Source: Caenorhabditis elegans
Taxonomy: Eukaryota > Nematoda > Chromadorea > Rhabditida > Rhabditidae
Direction of reading: 5' to 3'
Assembly: GCF_000002985.6 (NCBI RefSeq)
Contig: NC_003279.8
Coordinates: forward strand, 14,074,001 to 14,138,000
DNA: 64,000 bases
A program made the position numbers and the translations under genes. Under the pieces are notes generated by a model. The model worked only from the letters and a program-made list of their open reading frames with translations, was not told where the DNA came from and made no database searches. Shown here piece after piece: positions 53,815-64,000 of the stretch. Every line of letters begins with the position of its first letter. The first letter of the stretch is position 1.

Positions 53815-54012
53815 ATGGGATGCAGCACTAATAGAGAATATACGGTAAAACATCTAAAATCTGAAAAAACCAACCGAAATACGTCCAACTTTATCCATAT
53901 TCTCCAATTCTTCACTTCTTTTCAGCCTTGTCGTCTCTGTTACATCATCACTAACAACACGTCTATGCGCAATTCGATCACGCTTTACTTCGAGAATTAT
54001 CTGTCACAGGTT
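53815..54012 (+). CDS. Possible small two-exon gene, unrecognised
   Basis: An ATG at 53815 (MGCSTNREYT) reaches a possible donor ACG/GTAAAA at about 53845; an acceptor TTTTCAG at about 53925 starts PCRLCYIITNNTSMRNSI and ends at a CAG/GTTGTT donor near 54012. The phases match, and the frame is also open through the putative intron (92 codons to 54093). No family is recognised. It is bracketed by the TTATTACACATTCGTGG palindromes, so it could be part of a mobile unit or chance. Confidence 0.28.
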
Positions 54013-54161
54013 GTTGATAATTTTCAGTTTTCGTTATTACACATTCGTGGAATTCTTGGGCCGAGATTACCACGAAACGGGGGCATATTTTGAAAAAAAA
54101 GACAATATATATTAATACTAATGGCTTCACCGTATATTTTACTCTCTGTGGCTTCCCACCA

Positions 54162-54489
54162 ACAATCTATTTTTTCGTGTAACAATCTATTTTTCGTGTA
54201 ACAATCTATTTTTCGTGTAACAATCTATTTTTCGTGTAACAATCTATTTTTCGTGTAACAATCTATTTTTTCGTGTAACAATCTATTTTTCGTGTAACAA
54301 TCTATTTTTCGTGTAACAATCTATTTTTTCGTGTAACAATCTATTTTTCGTGTAACAATCTATTTTTTCGTGTAACAATCTATTTTTCGTGTAACAATCT
54401 ATTTTTTCGTGTAACAATCTATTTTTCGTGTAACAATCTATTTTTCGTGTAACAATCTATTTTTTCGTGTAACAATCTATTTTTTCGTG
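54162..54489 (+). repeat. 19-21 bp minisatellite AACAATCTATTTTTCGTGT
   Basis: About 17 head-to-tail copies; units differ mainly in T-run length (five or more T), giving 19-21 base periods. Confidence 0.95.
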
Positions 54490-54602
54490 AAAATATGAAA
54501 GTTAAATCAGAAATATATTTTTTTTTGTTGAAAAATGGCCCAGTTTCTGAAAAAAAACATTTCTGAAAAATTAAAAAATTCCAAACAATTTTTGTTCAAA
54601 AA

Positions 54603-54608
54603 TTTATT
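54603..54608 (-). terminator. Poly(A) signal of kal-1
   Basis: TTTATT on the plus strand reads AATAAA on the minus strand, about 190 bases past the kal-1 stop codon at 54801. Confidence 0.5.
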
Positions 54609-54717
54609 TATCTTACAATAATTACAAAAAAAGTTCACACAAGTAAAATTAAAACCCGTTTTGCTCAAAAAACCCGAAATCACATGAAAAATGAGTCTAT
54701 CAAACTACTAGTCGGCT

Positions 54718-54754
54718 TATTACACGTTCGTGGGGCCACGAATGTATAATAAGA
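54718..54754. repeat. Palindrome TTATTACACGTTCGTGG, copy 3
   Basis: Near-perfect inverted repeat with a 2-4 base centre (GGCC). Same family as the palindrome at 53286-53339. Confidence 0.8.
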
Positions 54755-54800
54755 AAAATATTTTGCCGGAAATTAACAAAGAGCACATAAAATCGAGCAA

Positions 54801-57800
54801 TTATAATAACCTCAATAAGAGAACCAAGAAAAACGACGAGAAAATCGAGAAAATCGATAATTTTCCGGAAGATTCCAGTGGCAGCTCGATAATTTCTCCT
54901 CCGGGGAATCTCTGTATCGCATTTGAATCCAAATCCGGATGTGTCACAAATTGAGTGCTAACCGTACGTCCCAATCCTTTATTTGTAATACTTTGAACCT
55001 GAAAAAGTCAATAAAATCGATAATTTTTCGGAAAAAAATTTTGGAATTTTTTTTTCAAAATTATCAAAAAAAAAAAATTTTTTGTGAAATTTATTTGAGC
55101 AAGTTTTGGTATTTTTGTACAAATTGCACAATTCTAAGGAATTTAGCTGAAAAATCGTGGGAAAACTATGAACGTTGACCGAAAATGGAATTTGACGCCG
55201 CAAAATGCTCTCAAAACTTTCAAACCCTTGTAATTTGCCGGAAATTCAAAAAATTTTGAGTTTTTTGCACAAATATTGTAAAATTCTCTTAACATTCAGA
55301 ATTTCTAATAATTTTGGTGTTGAAATCACGGAAAAAGGTCGAAAATTGACTAGAAACCAGCCACATAAGAATTCGACGACGAAAAATGCTCTATAGAGTT
55401 CAAAACATTTTAGTTTGCCGGAAATTTGCAGAATTTTTCGATTTTTTGCACAGATATTGTAAAATTCTTCAAAAATTCTGTTTTTCTGTGAGTTTTTGTG
55501 TAACAGTCACGAAAAAGTGTCGAAAATTGACTGTAAAGCACATAAAAAAAGAATTTGACACTTAAAAATGAATGCTCCAAAAACTTTGAAATTCTTGTAG
55601 TGTTTTTTTGTTCTTTTTGCAAAAATAGTGTAAAATTTTCTGAAAATTCCGAACTTCTGATGATTGTGGTGTAAAAATCAAGTAAAATGGTCTAAAACCG
55701 CACCCAAAAAAAATCGACGCCGAAAATTGCTCTCAAAATTCAAACCCTTAAAATTTGCCAAAATTCTTAAATTTTTATGGGTTTTTTGCACGACTAATAT
55801 AAAATTCTCTTAAAATTCTCAATTTTTAATAATTTTGGTGTTAGAATCACGGAAAAAAATATTGAAAACTAAGAAAACCCGCTCACCTCAACAGTATACA
55901 CATATCCTGGCGCCAAATTCTCATAGCGAACCTCCCTGAGCTGTGGCTGATTGATCGTAGTATTGGTATCATGATTGATCGGGGAACTCAACAAAATTCG
56001 ATACCCAATCACCGTCTGCATAGCATCATGATGGCGGGTCCAATGACAGTGTGCACTAGATTCACTTGTCACCTGGCACTGAATCGGCGTAGTCACACTG
56101 GAACAGTCAATCGGTGTCAGGGAAGACGTCTGATCGCATGTATCCGTAGAAAACACCCCATCCACTACAAAGTCTCCGGTTAGGGTGTCAGTCACCTCGA
56201 CTTTATAGTCACAGTCAAAGCTTAGGCCTTTAAGGAGCGCCGAGCAGTCTGTGACTCGGAGGTCATGCCACCGGGTGTCCGAGTGATGGTTCGGCTGGTA
56301 CTCCCGGCAGAGGGTCTTCCGGACCTTCACACTGAACTGACGCTTGGCAGGGGTGCAGTGGGCTGCGTTGAGCCAGTTTAGCTGGGTTTGAAGTTCGGTG
56401 TCGAAGAATGGGGTCTGGATTTCTAGGTGGGCTGGTTGGGGGCTGTTGGGCCTGTTGGGGGCATGGCTTGACGTCTTAAGATCCTTCAAAGAAGCTTCAA
56501 TCTTCAGCTCCTCACTTCCATGAGCAATTCGGGCCTTTGGGCCAGTATAGGGCTCTCGGTCCTCTGGTACAGCTGACAAGGAATCCGCAGTCCTGATAAA
56601 AACCACACCCTTCTCGCCGTGCAGCTCCCCATCACTAGAATCCACAGACGCATGGATCTCCACTAGATACACAGAATTCGGAAACAGGCCCGTAATCTCC
56701 GAGCTTGTCGCGTGGCTTGGGACTACTACAGACTGCCGGTCACGTTCCTGGATCCCGATGAACTCCTCGTCATCGTCGGACTGGAGGCTTCGCTTTTCGT
56801 GGGCCGCGAATTCAAGGGTGGATTTTTTGCGCATTTGCTCCTCGAACGCGTCGGCTTCCGATTTGGTGGAGGAAGCCCAGGAGATCTGGAAAATTGGAGG
56901 AATTATCGGTTGGTCAACTGAAAATCTAAAAAAAATTAGAATTTTTCGCTTCAAAAACCGCAAAATCATCGAAAACTGCTATAATCTTGCGAATTTCAAC
57001 CGAAAATTACCTTGAAATATTGGAAAGTTGGCTTGAAAAGCGCAAATGCGAAACTGATCATTTTACATGTAATTCTACAAAAAGTGTGTGAAAATTAAAT
57101 GCGTGCAAAAAATGCAGTGTCCAATGGAGCGCGAATACGGAAAACGGTCCAAAAATACACTAGAAAGAAAGTCAGAAAATTTTCAAATTTCAAATTTTTA
57201 GTGAAATTTCCCAAATCTAAGTAGGCTCGGCCAAAAAGCGAAAAAAAAGGTTAAAATTGACTGAAAAGCGGAGTTCGACGCGGAAAACTTGAAATTTCTG
57301 TAGTTTTTTACACAATTACTTTACGCAAAAATTTCAGATTTTATATGGCCCCTTACCTGATAGTTCTTTATCGGCAAATCACTTGGTGGCGGGTTCCAAT
57401 GCACCATCTGATTCCACAGTCCACTAGCCACCACCTTAGAAGCCCCCAGCGAAAGATCCTTGGGCGGTGGTGGTGCCTTAGCTTCCTTTGAGATCTTAAA
57501 CGGCTTCGACGGACTACTAAACCCTAGGCTTCCCTCCTGAGACACTGCAGCCGTCCTAAACTCGTAGAACCTTCCAGGCGAGAGAAGGTGCTTCAGGATC
57601 GCGTACGGCTTGTTGCGAACTGTCACCGTCTGCCATTCAGTCATCGCTGACTCGTCGGCGTGAAGTCCCCAACGCCATTGAACAAGGAACAGGTTAGCAT
57701 TCTCGTTTTGCTGGGCCTTGGAGAGTCTTCCAGTGGCCCATCGGATGATGATGCTTCGCTTTCGTTTTCTCTCCTGGACACTGATATTTCGTGGGATCGG

Positions 57801-60800
57801 GAGAAGCTTGATGTCAGAGGATCGGGGTTTTAGGCACTGACGGGAGCAGCCTGATGAACAGCATTTCTGAGTTTCCGGGCATTCTCCGTCCATTTGGCAC
57901 AGGGCTGAGCATTCCTGCAAAAGAAAATGGGGTTAGAGATGGGGAGTCGAAAATTTTGAATCCTGAATTTGTTGGTTCGGCAAATTTTCCGAATTTGCCG
58001 GACACGTGGTGCCAGAGTATCTAATTTCGGCTTGATCTACGTAGATCTACAAAAAATGCGGGAGAAGATGGTTAAAAACGTGCTGACGGCCCTTTTTTTC
58101 CGGCAAAACATTCCCGCATTTTTGTAGATCAAACCGTAATGGGACAGGCTGACACCAGATGCACGGGCAAATAAATTAGAATCGAGCCGTGACGCGGCAT
58201 AAATCAACCCCCAGTCGTGGCCAAGCCAAAATGGCCTAATTCGGCAAACTTTTACATTTTGAAAGATGCAAAAGTGAATTTGACTACGAAAAATGCTCTC
58301 AAAACATAGTAAAAGTTACGGGATTTGAGTAACCCAATTTGCCTAGCTTAAATTCAGATTCCGGTGGAACTACCAGCCAATTTTTTCCTACAATAGTGTC
58401 CATTTTCTAGAAAAATAAATAAAAAATAGTTATTTGCCAAAATTTCAGAATTTAAACGTATTTCTATCCAGTTTTGAACAGCTCTAATCTCCAAATTTTG
58501 AAAAAAAAAATCCCGGCTTTTAGACCAAAATCTCTAGTTCCTTAGCACCCTATTTCCCAAATTCCGGGTCGAAAATTCCCAGATTTTCAGTCTCATATCC
58601 TTCTAAGTACCTATAGTCCCTACTAAAACGCAACAGGTGATCAAACACCTGTTACTCTTAAAGAATATAGGTTTATCCGCTAATCCCACCTGTACTTGTA
58701 TTTGCCCCGGCACCTTTTTGAAGTACCCGCGAAAATACTTGAAGGTATTTGAGTTGCGTACTAAGCGGATGAGCTCTAAAAGGGTGTTCGAATATGGAAT
58801 ATTAACCTGGGAATTCGAGCCGAGTATCTAGAAGCTCGGAGGGCTCTAGATTTCAAAACTTACATAGTTCGATTGATTGCTGACTGATGGGCAGGCGCCT
58901 GGCTTCTCCTGGTAGATCCTCTGTAGGTAGTGACAAGAATCCTCACAAGTCTCCCGATCATCCGAGGCTACGCAGGACTTTTTGCAGGCTTTGATATCGT
59001 CGAATTGTTCACGGCATGGGGCAGAGCACTGAAATAAAAAAAAATTAATTTTGAACTAGAGATTTTCACTTTGAACGGTCATATCTCGGTTAGTTTTGAA
59101 GAAATCAAAAAATGCTTAACTACAGAAATATAGAACACATTAGAGCAAATATTTTGTCAGTTAACCGTTTTTTGATAAAACCAAAGATAACTGAGCTACG
59201 AGCTTCTAAACCGGATTGATGCACCATGTCCAATGTTTAGCTTTAGCGGGTCATATCTCGGTTGAAAATAAAATAATAAGAAAATTTTAAATTGGGATAG
59301 TATAGAGAAACATATAACAAATATTTTGTCAGTTAACAACTTTCTGATAAAATCAAAGACAACCGAGATATAAGCTTTAAAGCCAAGCCCCGGAACCATG
59401 ACCCCCCTCAGCTCTCCAGCTTCTTGTTGATGTGTGACACTTGCTCATTTACTTGTGCTCATTCCATCATCATCATTATCTTCTTCTTATTTCCCCACAC
59501 AACTATACACCTAATTTGATTCATTTCCAACTCTTCACACAAGCACGCGCATAAATGTTTTGTCAAGTAGGGGTATAATTATGATCGAGCACCCACTACC
59601 CGTGATTTTGGGATTTCTTGGGCTTCTGGGAGCATTTTGAATTGAAATTAGCATTTTTATAATGAGCAGAACTCTAGAAATTTGAGTTTTGGTGAAAAAA
59701 CTTTGGAATTTAAGCTCCATAACCTTTGAAGAAGGTTCACTTTTTACGCCGAAAAATGCTCTTAAAATCTTGTGACCTTTGTTGTAATTTTGCCAAACAT
59801 CCAATTTTTTTTTTGATTTTTCAGACAGGCATAGATAAATTTGCGTGAAATTTGCAATTTCCGACAAATTTAGTTAAAAAAAAAACTGCGGAAAAGTGTT
59901 CAAAACTGAGTAAAAACCAGTTTCAGTAAAATTCGACGCCGAAAATTGCTCTTAAAAATTTCAACTGCTCAAAATATGCCGCAAATCGCAATTTTTTTTA
60001 ATTTTTCAGACAGTCAGAGCTAAATTTACGAAGAATATTTTCAATTACCGTTAATTTTAGTCTAAATAACACGAGAAAAGGTTCAAAACTGAGTAAAAAA
60101 TTAGCATCAGCAAAATTCGACGCCGAAAAATGTTAAATTTAGTTAGTTTTAAATTTAGGTAAAATTTTCAATTTCTTAATGAATTTGATCGAAAAATACG
60201 TATAAAAGTTCAAAAATTACCGAATTCAAAATTCTTGTTTTTTTTTACAAAATACTGCAGAACTTAGGTAGATTTTGTTCTTAATTTCTGCCAATTTTAG
60301 TCACAAAACACGAGAAAAACTCCCAAAATGAGTCAAAACCAGTATCAGCGAAATTCAACGCCGAAAATTGCTCCTAAAGTCTTCAAACTTGTCGTAAATG
60401 CTCAATTTTAGCCGAATCTACAGCTTTGTTTTTACATTTCTAACTAATTTTACGTCTAAAAACCCTACTCTTTCCTCTTAACTTTTACCGGTTTCCGTCT
60501 CACAAGAGACACCGCCAAATTTTACGACAACACATCACCGAAGAATTTTAACGATTACGGTAATTATCGCCATGCGCTGGGCTGGCTAAGCAAAGAGAGA
60601 GAGACACATCTGGTGTCATGTGTCATTAACCAATGCTTTATGGCTTTTTTGAGCGGCGGTGTTACGAGATTCTTGAAGTTGTTGCCATGTGCCGCCGCCG
60701 TGGCCATATGGATGCCGGAAATTTGGTAGGGCGGGCGCCAGAAATGGGAGCTCCGGTACCCCATAAATCACTTCAGAACCGGGGTTTTTTGGGAGCTCTA

Positions 60801-61071
60801 GAGCTTGAGCTCAAGGCCTAAGAGCAGACGTGTTTGCAATGTCATGAAACAATGTATCAAGTACATCCCCAGCACTTCATCATGTTCTTGAGAATGGGTC
60901 AAGGATGAGGTCATATGGCGTGTTGGTACTGATAGAATTGTAGTCTCTAGCCTATTTGGTCAAAACACCGTAAAAGCAAAAATGCACACAACTTACCGCT
61001 GAGCAGGTAGCGTCCTCTTTGCAAAGTTGGATGATGTGATGTTTGAGAGTCTTGCGGAGTTCCATGTTGTT
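54801..61071 (-). CDS. kal-1: Anosmin-1 homologue, 5' end not seen
   Basis: Five exons, all phase 0: 61071-60997, 59028-58864, 57914-57357, 56885-55887, 54998-54801; 664 codons are visible. Order: a Cys-rich region (CSAPCREQFDDIKACKKSC), a WAP domain beginning KPGACP and continuing CQMDGECPETQKCCSSGC, then fibronectin type III repeats (FLVQWRWG, WNPPPSDLPIKNYQ, WASSTKSEADAF, HCHWTRHHDA, YENLAPGYVYTVE). A basic ERKRKRS may bind heparan sulfate. The last exon ends the final FN3 and closes with a hydrophobic tail SIFSIFSSFFLVLLLRLL. Anosmin-1 is a secreted or surface matrix protein acting through heparan sulfate in neuron branching and epidermal morphogenesis. The signal-peptide exon must lie upstream of 61071, probably outside the window. 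Confidence 0.9.
55200..55880. repeat. About 170-185 bp diverged tandem repeat in the kal-1 last intron
   Basis: Four units with shared words: AAAATGCTCT, TTGCCGGAAAT, TTTTTTGCACA, ATTGTAAAATTCT, AATCACGGAAAAA, CGAAAATTGACT and TCGACGCCGAAAA in the same order. Starts near 55200, 55381, 55566 and 55721. Confidence 0.85.
58002..58160. mobile_element. MITE copy 3 (TTTGATCTACAAAAAATGCG family)
   Basis: Left end ACACGTGGTGCCAG, then GATCTACAAAAAATGCGGGA, right arm TGCGGGA-type complement and GGCTGACACCAG. Lies in a kal-1 intron. Confidence 0.85.
59079..59390. repeat. GGTCATATCTCGGTT direct repeat in a kal-1 intron
   Basis: Two diverged copies (59079-59200 and 59247-59375) share GTCATATCTCGGTT at the start, ATTTTGTCAGTTAAC in the middle and GATAAAA-CAAAGA near the end, with inverted similarity between the starts and ends (ATATCTCGGTT against AACCGAGATAT). 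Dispersed-repeat type. Confidence 0.75.
59740..60420. repeat. Same TCGACGCCGAAAA repeat family in a second kal-1 intron
   Basis: About four diverged units with words AAAATTCGACGCCGAAAA, TGCTCTTAAAA, TTTTTCAGACAG and GTTCAAAACTGAGTAAAA. Homologous in plan to the array at 55200-55880; one more partial copy lies near 57230-57300. Confidence 0.75.
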
Positions 61072-61187
61072 CTGGAAAATTGAATTTTGAGAGAGTTTTT
61101 CAGATTTTGCAAAGTTTTTGGCCTAAAAATCGCATTTTCCAAGTTATTTTAGGCCTAGAAGTTGGTGCACAAATGTGAAAAACTGAG

Positions 61188-61358
61188 GTTTAGGCTTAGT
61201 CTTAGGCGTAGGCTTAGGCCAAAGCTTGGGGCCTTATGCCTAGGGCCTTGGGATTAAAACTTTAGGCTTAGGCTTAGGCTTGGGCTTAGGCTTGGGATTA
61301 AGCTTAGGCTGAGGCTTGGGCTTAGGTTAAGGGCCTTGGGATCAGAGTCTTAGGCTTA
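61188..61358 (-). repeat. Interstitial telomere-like repeat (TTAGGC variants)
   Basis: Imperfect TTAGGCTTAGGC/TTGGGC units, opposite in strand to the three arrays in the left part of the window. Confidence 0.88.
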
Positions 61359-61526
61359 ACTTCAAGAAAGTTTAGTGTTACAAAATGTAGTTTGTAGTTT
61401 TTGTAGCCGCTAACCAACTGACCAACAGACAGAAAATTCAATTTTTTGTAGATTTTCCAGTGTTTTCAGGTTCTGCTCAAATTTGAGGCAATGCAAGGTT
61501 CTCAGTCCGTAGAAAATTTGGACTTT

Positions 61527-61675
61527 CGGTTTGATCTACGTAGATCTACAAAAAAAATGAGGGAGAAGAGACGCAGAGTTCTCAACTGATTTTGCATGGT
61601 TTAGAACGTGCTGACGTCACATTTTTTGTGCAAAAAATTCCCGCATTTTTTGTAGATCAAGCCTGGCACCACGTG
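61527..61675. mobile_element. MITE copy 4 (TTTGATCTACAAAAAATGCG family)
   Basis: GGTTTGATCTACGTAGATC at the left, a core with AGAACGTGCTGACGTCACA, and GCATTTTTTGTAGATCAAGC then GGCACCACGTG at the right. Confidence 0.85.
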
Positions 61676-63829
61676 TATTTCCACTGTACACCATATCCCA
61701 CATATCCCCTGAAATTCCAAAAGTCATAACTTTTATGTATATAGTGAAGAAGAACAGGAAGGTGGTGGTGTGCTAATTCAGGCGTGAACATTTGTTTTCG
61801 CGCACCTTCCGTCCATCTTCCGTTCATCATCATCTTCTTCTACTGTGTGCTATCCGGATTATTGTCCCCCCCTACTACCGTTGGTTCTACTACAAAAGTC
61901 TGAGAAGAAGACAGTAAGGCAAATGGTGCGGTACTAATGCATATAGAGGCTTAAGCCGTAATGGTATGTTGGTGGTGTTGACCTGGAGGCTTTGGGAAGT
62001 GAATTTGGAGTCCAAAAAGGCAGATTTTAAGCCCAAAAAGTGAATTTTCACTTCAGAAAGGCAAATTTGTAGTGTTAGACTGTTTGGACTTCGAAAATGT
62101 CAATTTAATGCTGAGGGAGTCGATTTTTACCTCATGACTTCCCCCATGAAAAAGTCTATTTTGACATTAAAAAGTTAGTTTTGACGTCAAAATATCAAAA
62201 TTTTTACTTCAAAAGGTCAATTTTCACTCCGGAAAGCGAAATTTTTACTTTAAACTATTAATTTTGACCCCGTGCGGGTAAATTTTCACTCAAAACCTCA
62301 AAACGACCAATTTCTACCCAAGAAAGCCAATTTTTCACTCCAAAACCGTTGATTTGGGCCCTAAAACGTCAAATTTTCTGTTTTAAACTGCCAATTTTTA
62401 CTCAGGAAAGCTAAATTGTTACTCCAAAACTTTAACTGTTGATTTTGACCCTAATAGGCTAAATTTTTACTCAAAATGGTCAATTTCTACCCAAGAAAGC
62501 CAATTTTTCACTCCAAAACCGTTGATTTGGGCCCTAAAACGTCAAATTTTTTGTTTTAAATTGCCAATTTTCCAAAAGCGAAATTTTTACCTTAAAATGT
62601 CCAAACTTTACAACTTTAAATTTCCGCTAACATGGTAAATTCCCACTACAGAAACCCAAATTTTCCCCTGAAAAAAGTAAAACAGACCCCCTCTAAAGTA
62701 TCAAATATCTGTCGAAAAGTCGAAATCTCAAATGTTTTTTCTTTTTACCCCCAACCCCGCCGGCCATAAACCGTCTTCGTGTCGTGTTACCCATCTGGCA
62801 CCATGAGAGACGTTGATGCATCGGTTCTCATGAATCTAATACCCGCCGTTTTTTGTTCGGTTGTTGGAGTTGGAGTAAGGAGAATGGATGAGGGTTTTCA
62901 GGGAAAATTGGGAACCCCAAAATCTGCAAAATAAGCAAAAGTACTCTGCAATGTAAATTGGCATCACTTTTTGCTCATTTAGATGTGTAAGATTTTGCGA
63001 CTTTAAGCTCAAAAAATCGCAATTTTTAATGAATATCTATAGAAATTAGGGCACTTTGGATCATGTTAAGGAACATTTGAAGTCTGGAAATCGGTTGGAA
63101 TGTAAATTGACATCACTTTTTGTCCGGTAAATTTTCACGACTTTGGCCTCTCATAATCGCAGTTTTGTACAAATTTAGTCGATTTTGCGGTGGTTTTCAC
63201 GGTGTTCCAAGAAAAACCAAAACTTCCTATTATCCAGAGGACCCCCCACCTAATCCAAAAATCCATCCATCCATCCAGCAGCTGCGCGAGTCCTCAAAAC
63301 AATACCCGCCTGAATTTTTCATGAACTTTTCCCGTTCCTTTTGGGAACAAATCGTGAGAGAATCGACACCACCTCTCTGATTTGGTGCTCAATATGAATT
63401 TGGAATGAGCCACCGTGAGCACATTAGCATATTGTATCTCAAGTGGGTTACGCCAGCACAGATCAAAGCGCTTCTAATGATTTGTTACGTGACGGGGGGT
63501 GGCGATAAGCAGCAGATTGCGTTAGATGGAGGCAGGGTCTGGGACAATTTATGACAATTCGGACGGTGGTTTGTTATAATTCGGGCGGTCCATTGTTCCT
63601 TTTACCCCAACAATAACACAAAAAACACTTGAACCGAGTGCAAATTAACCTGTAATTAGGCGAAGAGCACCTCTTTTTCTAATAGGCACGTATTGTTTTA
63701 GAAACGTTTAGAACTTTACCGCCTTTTTTGTGGTCTTCCGGTAAAAATGCCATGTATTGCACTTTACCGGTGCTTTCAGAATGTGGTACAAAACGTTTAA
63801 AAGATACTGGTACCCCACCCCACCCCCCC
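61676..63829. other. Upstream or first-intron region of kal-1, no exon found
   Basis: No convincing signal-peptide exon on the minus strand. Positions 62020-62710 are a loose repeat of phrases like CCAATTTTTACTC and CAAAACGTCAAATTTT (one block near 62320-62400 recurs near 62500-62570). The rest is unremarkable AT-rich DNA. Confidence 0.5.
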
Positions 63830-64000
63830 CCCCTTGACAAGGTACCCCTCTTTGCAAAACCCTGGCATCCCCCTCCCCCTCTCCTCTCTTGTCCCCCTGA
63901 TACCCCCTGGTCCCCCTGATACCCCCGGTCCCCCCTGATACCCCCTAGCCTCCCTGATGCCCCCTAGTCTCCCTGATACCCCCTAGTCTCCCTGATACCC
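63830..64000 (+). repeat. C-rich minisatellite CCCCCTGATAC, cut by window edge
   Basis: Tandem units of about 16-18 bases with CCCCCTGATACC and CCCTAGTCTCCCTGATACC variants run from about 63880 to the last base and continue beyond the window. Confidence 0.85.

Noticed and set aside
54162-54489. CRISPR-like regular repeat
   Set aside because: Head-to-tail minisatellite with no unique spacers, in a eukaryotic genome.
54730-54954. Plus-strand open frame ending in SSIISPPGNLCIAFESKSG
   Set aside because: It is antisense to the last kal-1 exon, whose splice phase and FN3 sequence are convincing.

Overview
The window is nuclear DNA of a nematode, almost certainly Caenorhabditis elegans. Evidence: AT-rich introns with TTTTCAG-type acceptors, 3' splice acceptors placed just upstream of start codons (spliced-leader trans-splicing), interstitial repeats of the worm telomere hexamer TTAGGC, a cluster of F-box/FBA_2 genes, and a gene order (gpdh-1, ZYG-11-like, FBA_2 cluster, tdpt-1, tfg-1, dnj-29, NDUFA2, TLC, mys-2, kal-1) that I recall from the right arm of chromosome I. 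Gene names come from recognising the proteins. All exon boundaries were worked out by hand from splice sites and reading phase.

Layout. 1-4068: osmotic-stress glycerol-3-phosphate dehydrogenase gpdh-1 with a TATA box and GATA sites. 4279-8347 (-): a ZYG-11/ZER1-type substrate-receptor gene. 9.0-17.6 kb: an F-box/FBA_2 cluster with two apparently intact genes and four disabled or partial relics, broken by a foldback insertion, a nonsense codon, a frameshift, a solo LTR and a missing F-box exon. 17.6-23.7 kb: gene-poor, with telomere-like repeats, a large foldback element, a 140-bp higher-order repeat and a tandem array of tRNA-like units with Pol III boxes. 23.7-53 kb: compact housekeeping genes: tdpt-1 (-) divergent from tfg-1 (+); dnj-29/SEC63 (-) divergent from an NDUFA2 homologue (+), which probably forms an operon with a TLC-domain gene (+); then the MYST acetyltransferase mys-2 (+). 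53-64 kb: a SINE-like element, minisatellites, and kal-1 (-), whose first exon is not seen.

The strongest non-genic signal is a dense array of short dyads built on TTGGTTGAGGCT with a core ACTACAAACTACAA. I estimate about 70 units between about 24.3 and 52.3 kb, in introns and intergenic DNA, and essentially none outside. From memory this 12-mer closely matches the motif class of C. elegans meiotic pairing centres (zinc-finger proteins HIM-8/ZIM), and the chromosome I pairing centre lies toward the right end. The window therefore probably contains part of that pairing centre. Many motif-bearing units have been amplified by local tandem duplication inside introns.

The genes do not form one pathway. 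tfg-1 and dnj-29 both serve the early secretory pathway (ER exit, ER translocation), tdpt-1 and mys-2 act on DNA and chromatin, and the NDUFA2-TLC pair looks like a two-gene operon.
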